Of a DNA stretch of 49,812 nt, positions 26,687-34,484 are shown piece after piece (position 1 is the stretch's first letter; every line of letters starts with the position of its first letter). The notes under the pieces are model-generated. The model ran no database searches, had not been told where the DNA came from, and saw nothing but the letters and a program-made list of their open reading frames with translations. Source of the stretch: Bacteroidales bacterium (lineage in GTDB: Bacteria; Bacteroidota; Bacteroidia; Bacteroidales; UBA932); contig JALCSU010000013.1 in NCBI GenBank assembly GCA_022653735.1, positions 1 through 49,812 on the forward strand, written 5' to 3'. A program made the translations under genes and the position numbers.

Positions 26687-27247
26687 TCATTGACCAGCCT
26701 TGGCATCTTTCCATGCCATCCTAGTATAGTCTTCGCCGAAGAATGTCATCCGGTTTTCAGCCACGAAGCCCATGCCGCCGTAATATGCGAGCAAAGCAGG
26801 TGAGGCCGACTTTGCGATAAGCGTGATTCGCCTGAACCCTAGAGCGCAGCCTTTTGCGATTCCGTCTTTCATCAGCAGCCGGGCAATGCCGTGCCGTCTG
26901 CATTCAGGTTTTACAGCGAGCGAATCCAGGTAATATTCTCCCGGAAAAGTTTCGCTCTCGAATTTCTGACGCGCAGTTTTCTCCTCAACGTTGCCCAAGA
27001 GGCGTTCCCAAGTTCTATCGCGAAGCCGCTCGTATACTTCTCCTGGGTACGAAATCAAGCAGCCAGCGATTGTGCCATCTTCCGTGGCAGCGATGCGTGC
27101 GTTTTTCCATGAATATAAAGTGTCTTCTGCCTGGCACATAGGCAGCGCTCGGTCCAGGTCGTCCCACTCGGCTCCGAGGGCTGTCATCACCGTCCAAGCG
27201 ATGAATTCTGCGTCCGAGGGCACCGCATTCCTGATAATTATCTCCAT
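26687..27247 (-). CDS. GNAT family N-acetyltransferase
   Basis: A 186-residue single-domain protein. The N-terminus IIIRNAVPSDAEFIAW is the usual GNAT opening. The acetyl-CoA loop is in LAVKPECRRHGIARLLM (R-x-x-G-x-A form), and LIAKSASPALLAYYGGMGF gives the last strand/helix. No target can be named. Its promoter is strong, and the TAnnTTTG box ends 4 nt before the ATG, so the mRNA is probably leaderless or nearly so. Convergent with the exonuclease gene. Confidence 0.85.
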   Translation of the reverse strand: MEIIIRNAVPSDAEFIAWTVMTALGAEWDDLDRALPMCQAEDTLYSWKNARIAATEDGTIAGCLISYPGEVYERLRDRTWERLLGNVEEKTARQKFESETFPGEYYLDSLAVKPECRRHGIARLLMKDGIAKGCALGFRRITLIAKSASPALLAYYGGMGFVAENRMTFFGEDYTRMAWKDAKAGQ

Positions 27248-27251
27248 AATG

Positions 27252-27283
27252 CAAAGATAGTCACATTACGGACCAAGCCCAAA
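27252..27283 (-). promoter_or_regulatory. Bacteroidota promoter of the GNAT gene
   Basis: On the minus strand TTTG (27280-27283), a 20-nt spacer and TATCTTTG (27252-27259) match the consensus exactly. The ATG at 27247 is 5 nt past the -7 box. The -33 box lies inside the left inverted repeat of the element at 27274-27769, so the repeat supplies part of the promoter. Confidence 0.65.
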
Positions 27284-27769
27284 AACCTGTGTTTAAGAAT
27301 ACACCCTGTTTAAAAATACACCCCGTCATCCTGAACTTGTTTCAGAATCTGATGTCCAACCATCCCGTCCAGAGCCGATTCTGTTCCTGCGTTTGCAATT
27401 GGCGGGCAGGCATGTCTGCATCAGAAGTCACTGCACAACATAACGACATGCCCAGCCCCGCTTCAAAAGCACCCCCTGGGCTCGCATAAACTCATTACGT
27501 GCCACTGCAATGGATAGCGCCGTGCCCGCTAATTGCACGAACAAATCCTTCCGGATCATAATTGCATGTTAGCTCTGCAAAAGCATCAGGACTGAGCCAC
27601 ATGCATTGGTCGCAGGATGCCGGTGGCGGAAATCGTACTCGTTTCCCTATCACCTAATTACTGGCTTTCCCTCCCGCCATGCTTCAGGCAATCTCCTCCG
27701 AATGCCGCTCGGAGAACCGTTCGTTCCAAGGTGCTCTCATTCATTCTTTAACACAGGTTTTTGGACTTG
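27274..27769. mobile_element. MITE-like segment with 27-bp terminal inverted repeats, no transposase
   Basis: The left end (27274-27300) begins CAAGCCCAAAAACCTGTG; the right end (27743-27769), read in reverse complement, begins CAAGTCCAAAAACCTGTG. The two agree at 25 of 27 positions, with the CAAG end outward on both sides. About 440 bp between them carry no supported gene. A part of the dispersed GTCATCC element (27325-27350) lies just inside the left end. The core motif AAAAACCTGTGTT occurs again at 48832. No clear target duplication is visible, so whether it moved as a unit is uncertain. Confidence 0.5.
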
Positions 27770-28125
27770 ACCAGTTACAACCCAATTGTTGTTCCCGTGT
27801 AATTTTCCTCCGTGACATTTCGGCTTGAGGTCTAATGTCGCACATTGCGCTCCAGCAAGTGTCGCCATGAAAACGTATGTCTGCCATTCCAGACTGTGGG
27901 ACGCATCAACTGCAAAATGCTAAATGTACACTTGATAAGCCCTAAATATCCGTGGCAGAAGAAATCAACAAATCGCTGAGGTCTGTAATCTGCTACAGTA
28001 CGGAAGAATCCATCTCTGCGTTCACAAATAATTACTAGAAAAATGCTATACGTTTTCTCTGAAATGTTCGACTATTATCATGTCTGCTGAAACTCAGTAT
28101 GTTTGATGAAATTGATTCTTTTTGA
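27770..28125. other. Gene-free stretch, nothing recognised
   Basis: No open frame with coding character, RNA gene or strong hairpin could be supported here. It separates the inverted-repeat segment from the terminator of the SusC/D operon. Confidence 0.5.
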
Positions 28126-28161
28126 GAAAAGAAAAAGACTGCGTCGAGAAACGCAGCCTTT
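28126..28161 (-). terminator. Rho-independent terminator of the SusC/D operon
   Basis: On the minus strand GGCTGCGT and ACGCAGTC form an 8-bp stem (one G-U pair) around a 6-nt loop. AAA before it pairs with the first T residues, extending the stem to 11 bp, and a T/C-rich run (TTTTTCTTTTC) follows. It lies about 117 nt after the stop of the last gene of the locus. Confidence 0.8.
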
Positions 28162-28169
28162 AACATACG

Positions 28170-28287
28170 ACAAGGTATCCTTTGCTTCCATAATTCATAG
28201 GGGGCGTGTTCAGTCTTCCATAAGAACCTCATAACTGATTCCATTCCCGATACCTTGTGATATCTGCTCTGTCAATATTATGAGGTT
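28170..28287 (-). repeat. Two interleaved 10-bp inverted repeats in the operon 3' UTR
   Basis: ACAAGGTATC (28170-28179) pairs with GATACCTTGT (28249-28258). AACCTCATAA (28225-28234) pairs with TTATGAGGTT (28278-28287), which includes the stop codon of the last gene. The pairs interleave (A-B-A'-B'), the topology of a pseudoknot, so both stems could form together in the mRNA. Confidence 0.5.
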
Positions 28288-29471
28288 GCGCCTGGAAAAT
28301 AGATGAAACTGTCGGAACTTGTGCTCATAATTATGAGCGGGGCTTTCTTATCATGGCTTTCCCTTACGATTATATGATCCTCGTTGAACATGAAATTGTA
28401 AATATTTGGGAACTCTGCCTGGAATGCATCCATTGTTGCACTATCATTAAACCCTGGATATATTCCGGCGTTCTTATTGAAACGTATTACATCTGTACCG
28501 GATATAGGCAGGTGTTCATTAAGGCTCTTGTCATCATATTGGTATTTGATGAAGTAGTAGCCAGTCGAACCGTATATAACGAGGGACTGCCATTCTCCAT
28601 TCCACTGTACGATTTTGTATGACTTAGCATACTCTTCTTTCATGTTGTCTGAAATGGTCAGGTCAGCATCTTTGAAAATCCATTGTACTCCTGTGCTGTT
28701 CTTCATGATATAGTCTGGCATGGGAAGCCAGTCGCTGTCTCCTCTTCCCCAAGAATTGTTGTTGATAAAAGACCATTCGTCTTTCATGCCGTCAAGGTTG
28801 ATGACTGGGTGGTCATAACCGGCACTGTTGTCGAGGGTGAAGCCTGTCATGATGGCATCATCGTAGCTTACCGGAGTCTTGAACTTAAGGGTATTGCCTT
28901 GAACCTCTAGTTCAGGGGTGAAACGAGTAATGGTCCCGTTCTTGTAGAATGTGAAATGGATGGAGGAATTTGTCTTGTCCACATAGTAGTGGCCGACGAA
29001 GGTCATGTCAGCGTCATTTATTCCGTCTGAATATTTGCGTATTAGCTTAGAACCCCAGGAAAGTCCCCAAAGATTCTTGCTGTACATCGTCTCTGTAAGC
29101 ATTTTGTCAAGGAATTTGCTTACGGTGAATGAGTCATCCGTAAAGTTGCTGAAACGTAACTTTATGGCAAGATTGCCGGTAATGTCGCCATCTGGTGACC
29201 ATCTGCTGTAGAATGATGTGGATTGGGAATCATTCCCATTGCCAAGGCTATAAGTATATTCCGTGTTCGTGGTTGCATTGTATAGATGGAACGTGGTCGT
29301 CTCGTCTGGAATTATTGCAGATGCGCTTCCATATGTGACATAATCATCGTTAATTCTTGACATTGACAAATAGCATCCAGAAACCGGAGTTCCGAAATGG
29401 GGCTTGAAAGAGTCGCCGTCATTTTCCGCCGTGAAACCTATGCTAGTTGCATTCAATGCGTCACACATCAA
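28278..29471 (-). CDS. C-terminal part of the amber-split fimbrillin-like lipoprotein
   Basis: This 397-codon open frame (TTG at 29471, first ATG at 29468) has no signal peptide. It is in the same frame as the gene that stops at the TAG at 29475-29477, so both are one gene cut by a single amber codon. Its first ~125 residues finish a fimbrillin-like beta-sandwich (ASAIIPDETTTFHLYN, GNLAIKLRF). The last ~265 residues (SKLIRKYSDG ... DEW..., SGTDVIRFNKNAGI, FMFNEDHIIVRE, SDSFIYFPG) are clearly paralogous to the C-terminal half of the 545-residue lipoprotein encoded at 32831-34468. Without upstream translation through the stop, this part would not be exported. Treat as a pseudogene fragment unless readthrough is shown. 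Confidence 0.7.
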   Translation of the reverse strand: MMCDALNATSIGFTAENDGDSFKPHFGTPVSGCYLSMSRINDDYVTYGSASAIIPDETTTFHLYNATTNTEYTYSLGNGNDSQSTSFYSRWSPDGDITGNLAIKLRFSNFTDDSFTVSKFLDKMLTETMYSKNLWGLSWGSKLIRKYSDGINDADMTFVGHYYVDKTNSSIHFTFYKNGTITRFTPELEVQGNTLKFKTPVSYDDAIMTGFTLDNSAGYDHPVINLDGMKDEWSFINNNSWGRGDSDWLPMPDYIMKNSTGVQWIFKDADLTISDNMKEEYAKSYKIVQWNGEWQSLVIYGSTGYYFIKYQYDDKSLNEHLPISGTDVIRFNKNAGIYPGFNDSATMDAFQAEFPNIYNFMFNEDHIIVRESHDKKAPLIIMSTSSDSFIYFPGATS

Positions 29472-29474
29472 ATA

Positions 29475-30065
29475 CTACTCTCCATCGGCTAACCCAGATA
29501 CTGAAACCTGGCGGTTGATTCTAATATTGGAACCTTGCGGGTTTTTCCGTTCCAACTTTATGTCGCCAGTAAGCTTGCCGTCCGACGTGATTGAATAGGC
29601 TGCTCCTTCACAGATTAGGGCATCGTAGACCAGTCTGCCGTTAATGTCATTTGACAGTTTCTTGGTCTGTATGTCGATGTTGCATCCTGAACTGGAGAAA
29701 TTCATTGCTCCATCAGGAATGCAACTCACGTAGAAGGCATCCATTGTGCCTGTGGCTGGAAGATGGTTGAGGTAGTCCTGGTCAATGGTGCTTTTCCACT
29801 CGCTTCCATCGTAGGTGAGTTGTAGACAGTGGTTTACATCAAAACCGGCTCCGTTTTTATACGATAGTTCCCCGTTGAAAATGAGAAAGATAGTGTTGCC
29901 GTTCAGAAATCCGGTTTGAAGGGCACGAGTGTCGGCTTCAGTTTTGGCGATGTTAAGATCGATCTCAACGTCTTTCTTTGACTTGATAACAGTGTTCTCA
30001 TCTCTGGAACATGAAACGAATGTCGAAAATAGAGAAACGATTGCAAAAGTATATATTTGCTTCAT
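29475..30065 (-). CDS. N-terminal part of a fimbrillin-like lipoprotein, ended early by an in-frame TAG
   Basis: I start at the ATG at 30065, which opens a lipoprotein signal peptide (MKQIYTFAIVSLFSTFVSC, Cys19); the frame also has an ATG at 30095 that would add a hydrophobic but unneeded tail. The mature part (NTIFLIFNGELSYKNG, QLTYDGSEWKST, TGTMDAFYVSCIPDG, GDIKLERK) has the strand pattern of Bacteroidota fimbrillin-family surface lipoproteins. It stops at residue 196 within the domain; the next codons continue the same frame for 400 more. Full length would be about 604 residues. The stub could still be lipidated, but it would lack the C-terminal domain shared with its paralogue. It is the last gene of the locus. 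Confidence 0.65.
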   Translation of the reverse strand: MKQIYTFAIVSLFSTFVSCSRDENTVIKSKKDVEIDLNIAKTEADTRALQTGFLNGNTIFLIFNGELSYKNGAGFDVNHCLQLTYDGSEWKSTIDQDYLNHLPATGTMDAFYVSCIPDGAMNFSSSGCNIDIQTKKLSNDINGRLVYDALICEGAAYSITSDGKLTGDIKLERKNPQGSNIRINRQVSVSGLADGE

Positions 30066-30112
30066 AATTATTATAGATCTTATTATGGTGAACAAGTTAT
30101 GGAGTTGTCCAG

Positions 30113-31489
30113 TTAGAATTCATTTTCTCCTGAGTATCCGCCATTGTCTGGGAAATCTGGATTGAACGAATTAGTAACCGATTTAACCGTAATAGTGCAG
30201 CTGGCCGCATGACCGCCGTCTTTTGAGGTCACCGTTATGGTTGCCTTGCCAGGTGCCTTTGCCGTGACTAATCCGTTATCATCGACTGTCGCCACGCTCT
30301 CGTTTGAGGAAGCCCAAGTTACGGCCTTGTCGAATGCATTCTCAGGCGAGACTGTTGCCGTAAGTCTTTCGACCTGTCCTGCGGTAAGGGACAGAGACGT
30401 CTTGTTCAAAATGACACTCGTAACTGAGACATAGTAGATGACGGCTCTGGATGCGCTGTACTCTGAATTGTCCGAGTCAATCACAGTCACCCTGACGATT
30501 CCGATGACTCCAGATCCGGATTTGTTTATGGTGACAGTCGCCTTGCCGCTTTCGTCTGGCTCGGTGATAATCACGTCGTCAGTGGCCCTTGTTTTGATGT
30601 CGATGCCGCTCGTGCCGTCATCGTTCGTCAGTTCTGCATAGATGGTTTTCCAATTCTTGAGTCCAGTCAACTGTACAGTCATGGTGTTCGCTCCAGAAGT
30701 CATTGTGAAAGGATCTGCCGTGGTGTTGCCATCAGCATCCAGAAATGAAACATTTTTAGCAGCATGTCTAGGAATGGAGAACGAGCCTCCGTCTGCGAGG
30801 GTGAAGGTCACAATGTCTGGATTTGTGGTGTAGTCAACTTCGCTGAAAAATGAGTTTCCCTTTTCTCCAGTATCTCCCTTGTCACCTTTGTCCCCTTTGT
30901 CTCCAGTGGCTTTGACTCCAGTGGAAGTCCATGTTGTCCCTCCATCGGTGGACAGTTCCCACTCACCGGTCTGTGAATTGATCCTAAGCTGTGGGGAGAT
31001 GGCATCCTTTCCATCGTTCCCGTTCTTGCCATCTCTGCCAGACACGCGCATCTTATTGCCGTCCGCATCGAGGAGCCACACAGGATCTCCCTCTCCATAC
31101 CAGACTGTCCAATAATATATTCCATTGGTATCTTGTTCTACTCCTATGACTGGCGTATGACCGTCCTTCCCATCGGCACCGTTTCTACCGTTTAGGATTT
31201 CTACGGACTCTCCTTTGGCGAAGGAAATTCTGTATCCACTGACCCCGTCCACGGTCACGGGCTTAACGTCCGTTATCCAGTTCTGGTTCCTGAGATTTTC
31301 TATGAGGTTCTGGAGAGTTGTTATTTCGCCATTCACCGATTTTTGCCATTCCTCTATGGCTGAGACTCTTCCAGAGAGATTCTCGTAGTCGGCATCGAGC
31401 CTGTCGATGTCGCTTTGCCAGTCTCTGCAGGAAGCCAGTGATCCTCCCAACAAAGCGCTGATGATTAATACGTAAATGAATCTTTTCAT
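30113..31489 (-). CDS. Surface lipoprotein: coiled coil (DUF4988/PL29-N type), collagen-like stretches, Big_2 domain
   Basis: A 458-residue lipoprotein from the ATG at 31489 (lipobox SLASC, Cys21). After the cysteine comes a helical segment (DIDRLDADYENLSGRVSAI, ITTLQNLIENLRNQ) as in the DUF4988 or PL29 N-terminal domain. Gly-Xaa-Asp runs (GRNGADGKDGHTP, GRDGKNGNDGKD, GDKGDKGDKGDTGEKG) look collagen-like. An Ig-type domain follows, and the C-terminus is a bacterial Ig-like group 2 domain (SVILNKTSLSLTAGQ to KATITVTSKDGG). This architecture suits a rigid stalk that displays a binding or enzymatic module; no catalytic module is seen. It is separated by 71 nt from the metallopeptidase gene and by 47 nt from the fimbrillin-like gene. 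Confidence 0.75.
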   Translation of the reverse strand: MKRFIYVLIISALLGGSLASCRDWQSDIDRLDADYENLSGRVSAIEEWQKSVNGEITTLQNLIENLRNQNWITDVKPVTVDGVSGYRISFAKGESVEILNGRNGADGKDGHTPVIGVEQDTNGIYYWTVWYGEGDPVWLLDADGNKMRVSGRDGKNGNDGKDAISPQLRINSQTGEWELSTDGGTTWTSTGVKATGDKGDKGDKGDTGEKGNSFFSEVDYTTNPDIVTFTLADGGSFSIPRHAAKNVSFLDADGNTTADPFTMTSGANTMTVQLTGLKNWKTIYAELTNDDGTSGIDIKTRATDDVIITEPDESGKATVTINKSGSGVIGIVRVTVIDSDNSEYSASRAVIYYVSVTSVILNKTSLSLTAGQVERLTATVSPENAFDKAVTWASSNESVATVDDNGLVTAKAPGKATITVTSKDGGHAASCTITVKSVTNSFNPDFPDNGGYSGENEF

Positions 31490-31560
31490 TGTAAGATTGC
31501 TTTTATTTTTTAGCATTGTTAATTATTGGTATATTCTTGTGAGTTTTTTTTAACGAAACT

Positions 31561-32811
31561 TTACTTTGACGTGTTTTCTGCTTTTATGTCATCAATGTAC
31601 TCGTTCCAGAGGCTTTCGATGTCATACTGCTCTCCAAGAATGTACTTAACTGCGTTCTCCATGGACCAGTCCTTTCCCATGATCGTCATTGTAGCGGTCA
31701 GTTTTCGTAGGAAGTCGCCGTCATAGTAGCGTAGCCACTGCATGAAGAATCCGGAGCCTCCGTATGGAATCTGCCAAACGTATGGACCGAACTTATACTG
31801 CTTCAGGTCCTCTAGCCACTCCCTGCGTGACTCATCATAGTAAGGTACGGAGTTAAGAGCAGTGCTGATCTTGCTGGATTCGAATACTCCTTTACAGGCA
31901 CATCTTACAGCATCCGCCATTCCCTCAATGGAAGCAAAAAAGTTGGGATTGAGTTCCCCTCCATCGAGATAGTAAGGCGTGGTGTTCTGGAAGACGTGCG
32001 TGAACTCATGAATAAGTACGCCCCTTATCTCAAAGTTTGCGTAGTCGAAGGTAGTTAATCCTTTAGCCATGCTCTCAAGAAGATCGGAGCCAAGCCTCAT
32101 GAAAGGTCCGTCTGCGTCACCGCTAACGTATGCTAGAGCTCCGTCAAGGTCCATCTTGCCCACGATTACCTTAAGTTTCGGCAGGCTGTGTCCGCTGTTT
32201 GTATAGTCAGTAACGGAATTGTATAACGTAGCGACAACTTGCTGGAAAAGTCCTCTGTAGTACTTTTCTTGGGCTTCGACGCCCTTCCCTACTATGCTTT
32301 CGTACATCGTCCAAGCCTCGTCCGACACCTTGTCTCTGACGAGGGTGAAGTTCGTCGGAGGTAATGCGGCGAAAACCTCGCTTGAAGTAGTCTTCGTTGT
32401 CGGTAGCTCGTCGACACTAGACCATTCGCTTACTGTCTCGTTTCCGTTCTCGTTAATCCAGATGCATCGGTAGTTGACCGTCTCTGGATTGACCGTCAGG
32501 ACGCACCAGCGCTCGTAAGAAGCAGGAAAGTTCTTATTGGCATAGATTTTCACTGTCTTTTGGGATCCGCTGAGCATGGTGTACGACACTTCAACACCCT
32601 TGTATGTTCTAGGATCAGCTGCGCTTCTCCAGTGGACGGTGAGTTCGCTGAGATCCGTATTGTAGACTGCGTTTCTCGCCTGTAGAGCCTCTCCTTCAAC
32701 AGGAACAACACCATCTGGTAGGACTCCGTACTTGTATCCACCTTTGTCTATGCAACCGGCGAGAAGAAATGCGAGAGCAACGATTGTTAGTATTTTGATT
32801 AAATGCTTCAT
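31561..32811 (-). CDS. Lipoprotein zinc metallopeptidase (basic secretory protein family-like)
   Basis: A 416-residue protein from the ATG at 32811 (lipobox LLAGC, Cys20). An Ig-like N-terminal domain (about 35-135: LTVHWRSAADPRTYKGVEVSY, WSSVDELPTT) resembles DUF4998-type modules. The rest matches the plant/bacterial basic-secretory-protein peptidase pattern: LIHEFTHVFQ with zinc-site HEFTH (His268, Glu269, His272), then SIEGMADAVRCACKG and GGSGFFMQWLRYYDGDF. It should be an outer-membrane-anchored protease. Its place straight after SusC, SusD and the modular lipoprotein suggests that the locus acts on a protein or glycopeptide. The peptidase substrate is not known. Confidence 0.78.
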   Translation of the reverse strand: MKHLIKILTIVALAFLLAGCIDKGGYKYGVLPDGVVPVEGEALQARNAVYNTDLSELTVHWRSAADPRTYKGVEVSYTMLSGSQKTVKIYANKNFPASYERWCVLTVNPETVNYRCIWINENGNETVSEWSSVDELPTTKTTSSEVFAALPPTNFTLVRDKVSDEAWTMYESIVGKGVEAQEKYYRGLFQQVVATLYNSVTDYTNSGHSLPKLKVIVGKMDLDGALAYVSGDADGPFMRLGSDLLESMAKGLTTFDYANFEIRGVLIHEFTHVFQNTTPYYLDGGELNPNFFASIEGMADAVRCACKGVFESSKISTALNSVPYYDESRREWLEDLKQYKFGPYVWQIPYGGSGFFMQWLRYYDGDFLRKLTATMTIMGKDWSMENAVKYILGEQYDIESLWNEYIDDIKAENTSK

Positions 32812-32830
32812 GTTATCGATTATTTTGCTG

Positions 32831-34468
32831 TTAATCAACTGCTTTAGGCCAGTAGATGAAGTCGGAGCCAGTCGTGCTTAGAATAAGAAGCCCTGTGTAC
32901 TGGTCTTCTCCATACCTTACGATGATGTGATCCTCGTCGAAGAAGAATGACCAAGTCTTGCCCATAATGTTTTTGTACTTGTCCAGACTTGTTGCAGTCC
33001 ATCCAAGATCCATGAGTCCAGCGTTCCTGTTGAAACGGATGACATCGGTTCCGTCTATAGGAGTCATGTCGCCACCTTGGTACTGTAGGAAATAGTAATT
33101 GTCAATGAACACTACGAAACTGCCGTAATCACCGTTCCATTCGTAAATCCTCACATCGGTGCTACTCTTGTATGTCGTCTCGTATTCAGGACGAAGGGTT
33201 TCGGAGACAGTTACAGGGTGGTTCTTGAACTGATACTGTATTCCGGTTCCTGGAGTGTAGGCCGTAGTGATGTACTCGATCATGTCGTGTTGCACACCAT
33301 CCTTGCCCCAGGAAAGATTTCGTGTGGTCTTGAGGTCGGAGCCGAGACCGTCAATGCTGATGACATTTCCAACGGTGAATGATGTGATGGAAGATGAGCC
33401 AACGGTTACTGGTGAACTAAGGAGAATCTTATTTCCGGAAGCCGAGATGGCAGGGCTTGAATGAGTTACGATGCCGTTTTCGTAAGTCGTGAAGTTGATG
33501 GCTATGTTGTTGAGGTCAACGTAAAAGTGACCGGCAAAAGTTCCGTTGCTTTTACGGACTAGCCTTGATCCCCATTCATCCTCTACCATCTTGTAAAGCA
33601 GGATTTCGAGGTCGCTCTTGATGCCGTCTATCTCCTCTTTGCTCGCATGCGAGAGAGTGTAGATAGTGTCTCCGGCTCCTGCGGTGAGTTCTCCGTTCTC
33701 GCTTACGGAAAGTACGAGGACATCAGTGCCAATCTTGCCTTCAATTCCAGATCCAGGCATGACGATGCGCACAATGCCATTCTCAGACGTGAGTGAATAT
33801 GTGCCTTTCATGGTACTTCTGTCTCTGAGGAACTTGACAGTGTAGCTTTCTGTCGTCTCGTCCAGCACTATGTAAACTTTATCTCCATTAGCCTGGAAGC
33901 TCCAGCCTGCACCCTTATCAACGTCGTATAGCACGTCGGTGACTTCCTTCAGAACTTTATCGTCAAGAGTCATTACATCATTGAATTCCCCCTTTTTTGC
34001 AGGAAGCATCACGATGTCGTTCTGCGTCCCTGCTATTCTCATTGTGATTCCGGTAATCTTGGCTTCTTTTACGATGAAATCCGTGCTGGATATGATTGTG
34101 GCTAGGTCTTTATCTTCAATAGAGAACTCTATTTCTAGACTATCGTTCACGGACACCTTGTATTCTCCAATCCTAAGAGTAGGGTCGAGGTTTGACTTGG
34201 TCTGGAAGGTCCCGTCGCTTATATTGAAGATATAGAATATGTCGGTATCTTTCTTGGTGAACTTCCAGCCCCTGTCCCTGAGGTAGTCGAGTATGTTCTC
34301 AAAGTCATTGAGAATGCGATTCTTCTCACTGTTGTCATTGCTTTTCTTTCCGGAAAGGTCTGTTCCAGGGTATACAAGTTGCAGAGGCTTGCTTTCCCAG
34401 TCGCAGGAAGTTAATGCAAAGACAGCCAGCAATATGCTGATACAATATTTCAAATGTCTCATTTTCAT
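32831..34468 (-). CDS. Modular SusE-position lipoprotein with two tandem repeats and a C-terminal domain shared with the split gene
   Basis: A 545-residue lipoprotein (lipobox ALTSC, Cys22) in the position usual for SusE/SusF-like glycan-binding proteins. Two similar modules of about 115 residues follow: the first opens LRDRGWKFTKKDTDIFYIF, the second VDKGAGWSFQANGDKVYIV. The last ~265 residues (SRLVRKSNG, GHFYVDLNNIAINFTTYENG, DGTDVIRFNRNAGL, FFDEDHIIVRYGE, GSDFIYWPKAVD) are paralogous to the C-terminal region encoded at 28278-29468. I know no named family for either part. No catalytic motif is visible. A substrate-binding role is inferred from position, lipidation and beta-rich composition. 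It starts 16 nt after susD. Confidence 0.7.
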   Translation of the reverse strand: MKMRHLKYCISILLAVFALTSCDWESKPLQLVYPGTDLSGKKSNDNSEKNRILNDFENILDYLRDRGWKFTKKDTDIFYIFNISDGTFQTKSNLDPTLRIGEYKVSVNDSLEIEFSIEDKDLATIISSTDFIVKEAKITGITMRIAGTQNDIVMLPAKKGEFNDVMTLDDKVLKEVTDVLYDVDKGAGWSFQANGDKVYIVLDETTESYTVKFLRDRSTMKGTYSLTSENGIVRIVMPGSGIEGKIGTDVLVLSVSENGELTAGAGDTIYTLSHASKEEIDGIKSDLEILLYKMVEDEWGSRLVRKSNGTFAGHFYVDLNNIAINFTTYENGIVTHSSPAISASGNKILLSSPVTVGSSSITSFTVGNVISIDGLGSDLKTTRNLSWGKDGVQHDMIEYITTAYTPGTGIQYQFKNHPVTVSETLRPEYETTYKSSTDVRIYEWNGDYGSFVVFIDNYYFLQYQGGDMTPIDGTDVIRFNRNAGLMDLGWTATSLDKYKNIMGKTWSFFFDEDHIIVRYGEDQYTGLLILSTTGSDFIYWPKAVD

Positions 34469-34484
34469 TATGTTGTTAGTTGGA

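Noticed and set aside
27412..27700. Possible transposase remnant on the minus strand inside the inverted-repeat segment
   Set aside because: Short open stretches in different frames could be read, but none matched a family I know, so no pseudogene is called.
28035..28244. Minus-strand open frame of 69 codons after the last lipoprotein gene
   Set aside because: It spans the operon terminator and the inverted repeats of the 3' UTR; no coding character.
29475..29477. Genome-wide reassignment of TAG as a sense codon
   Set aside because: The nucleoside hydrolase (1239-1241) and czcB (13735-13737) end at TAG with normal family lengths, so TAG works as a stop here.
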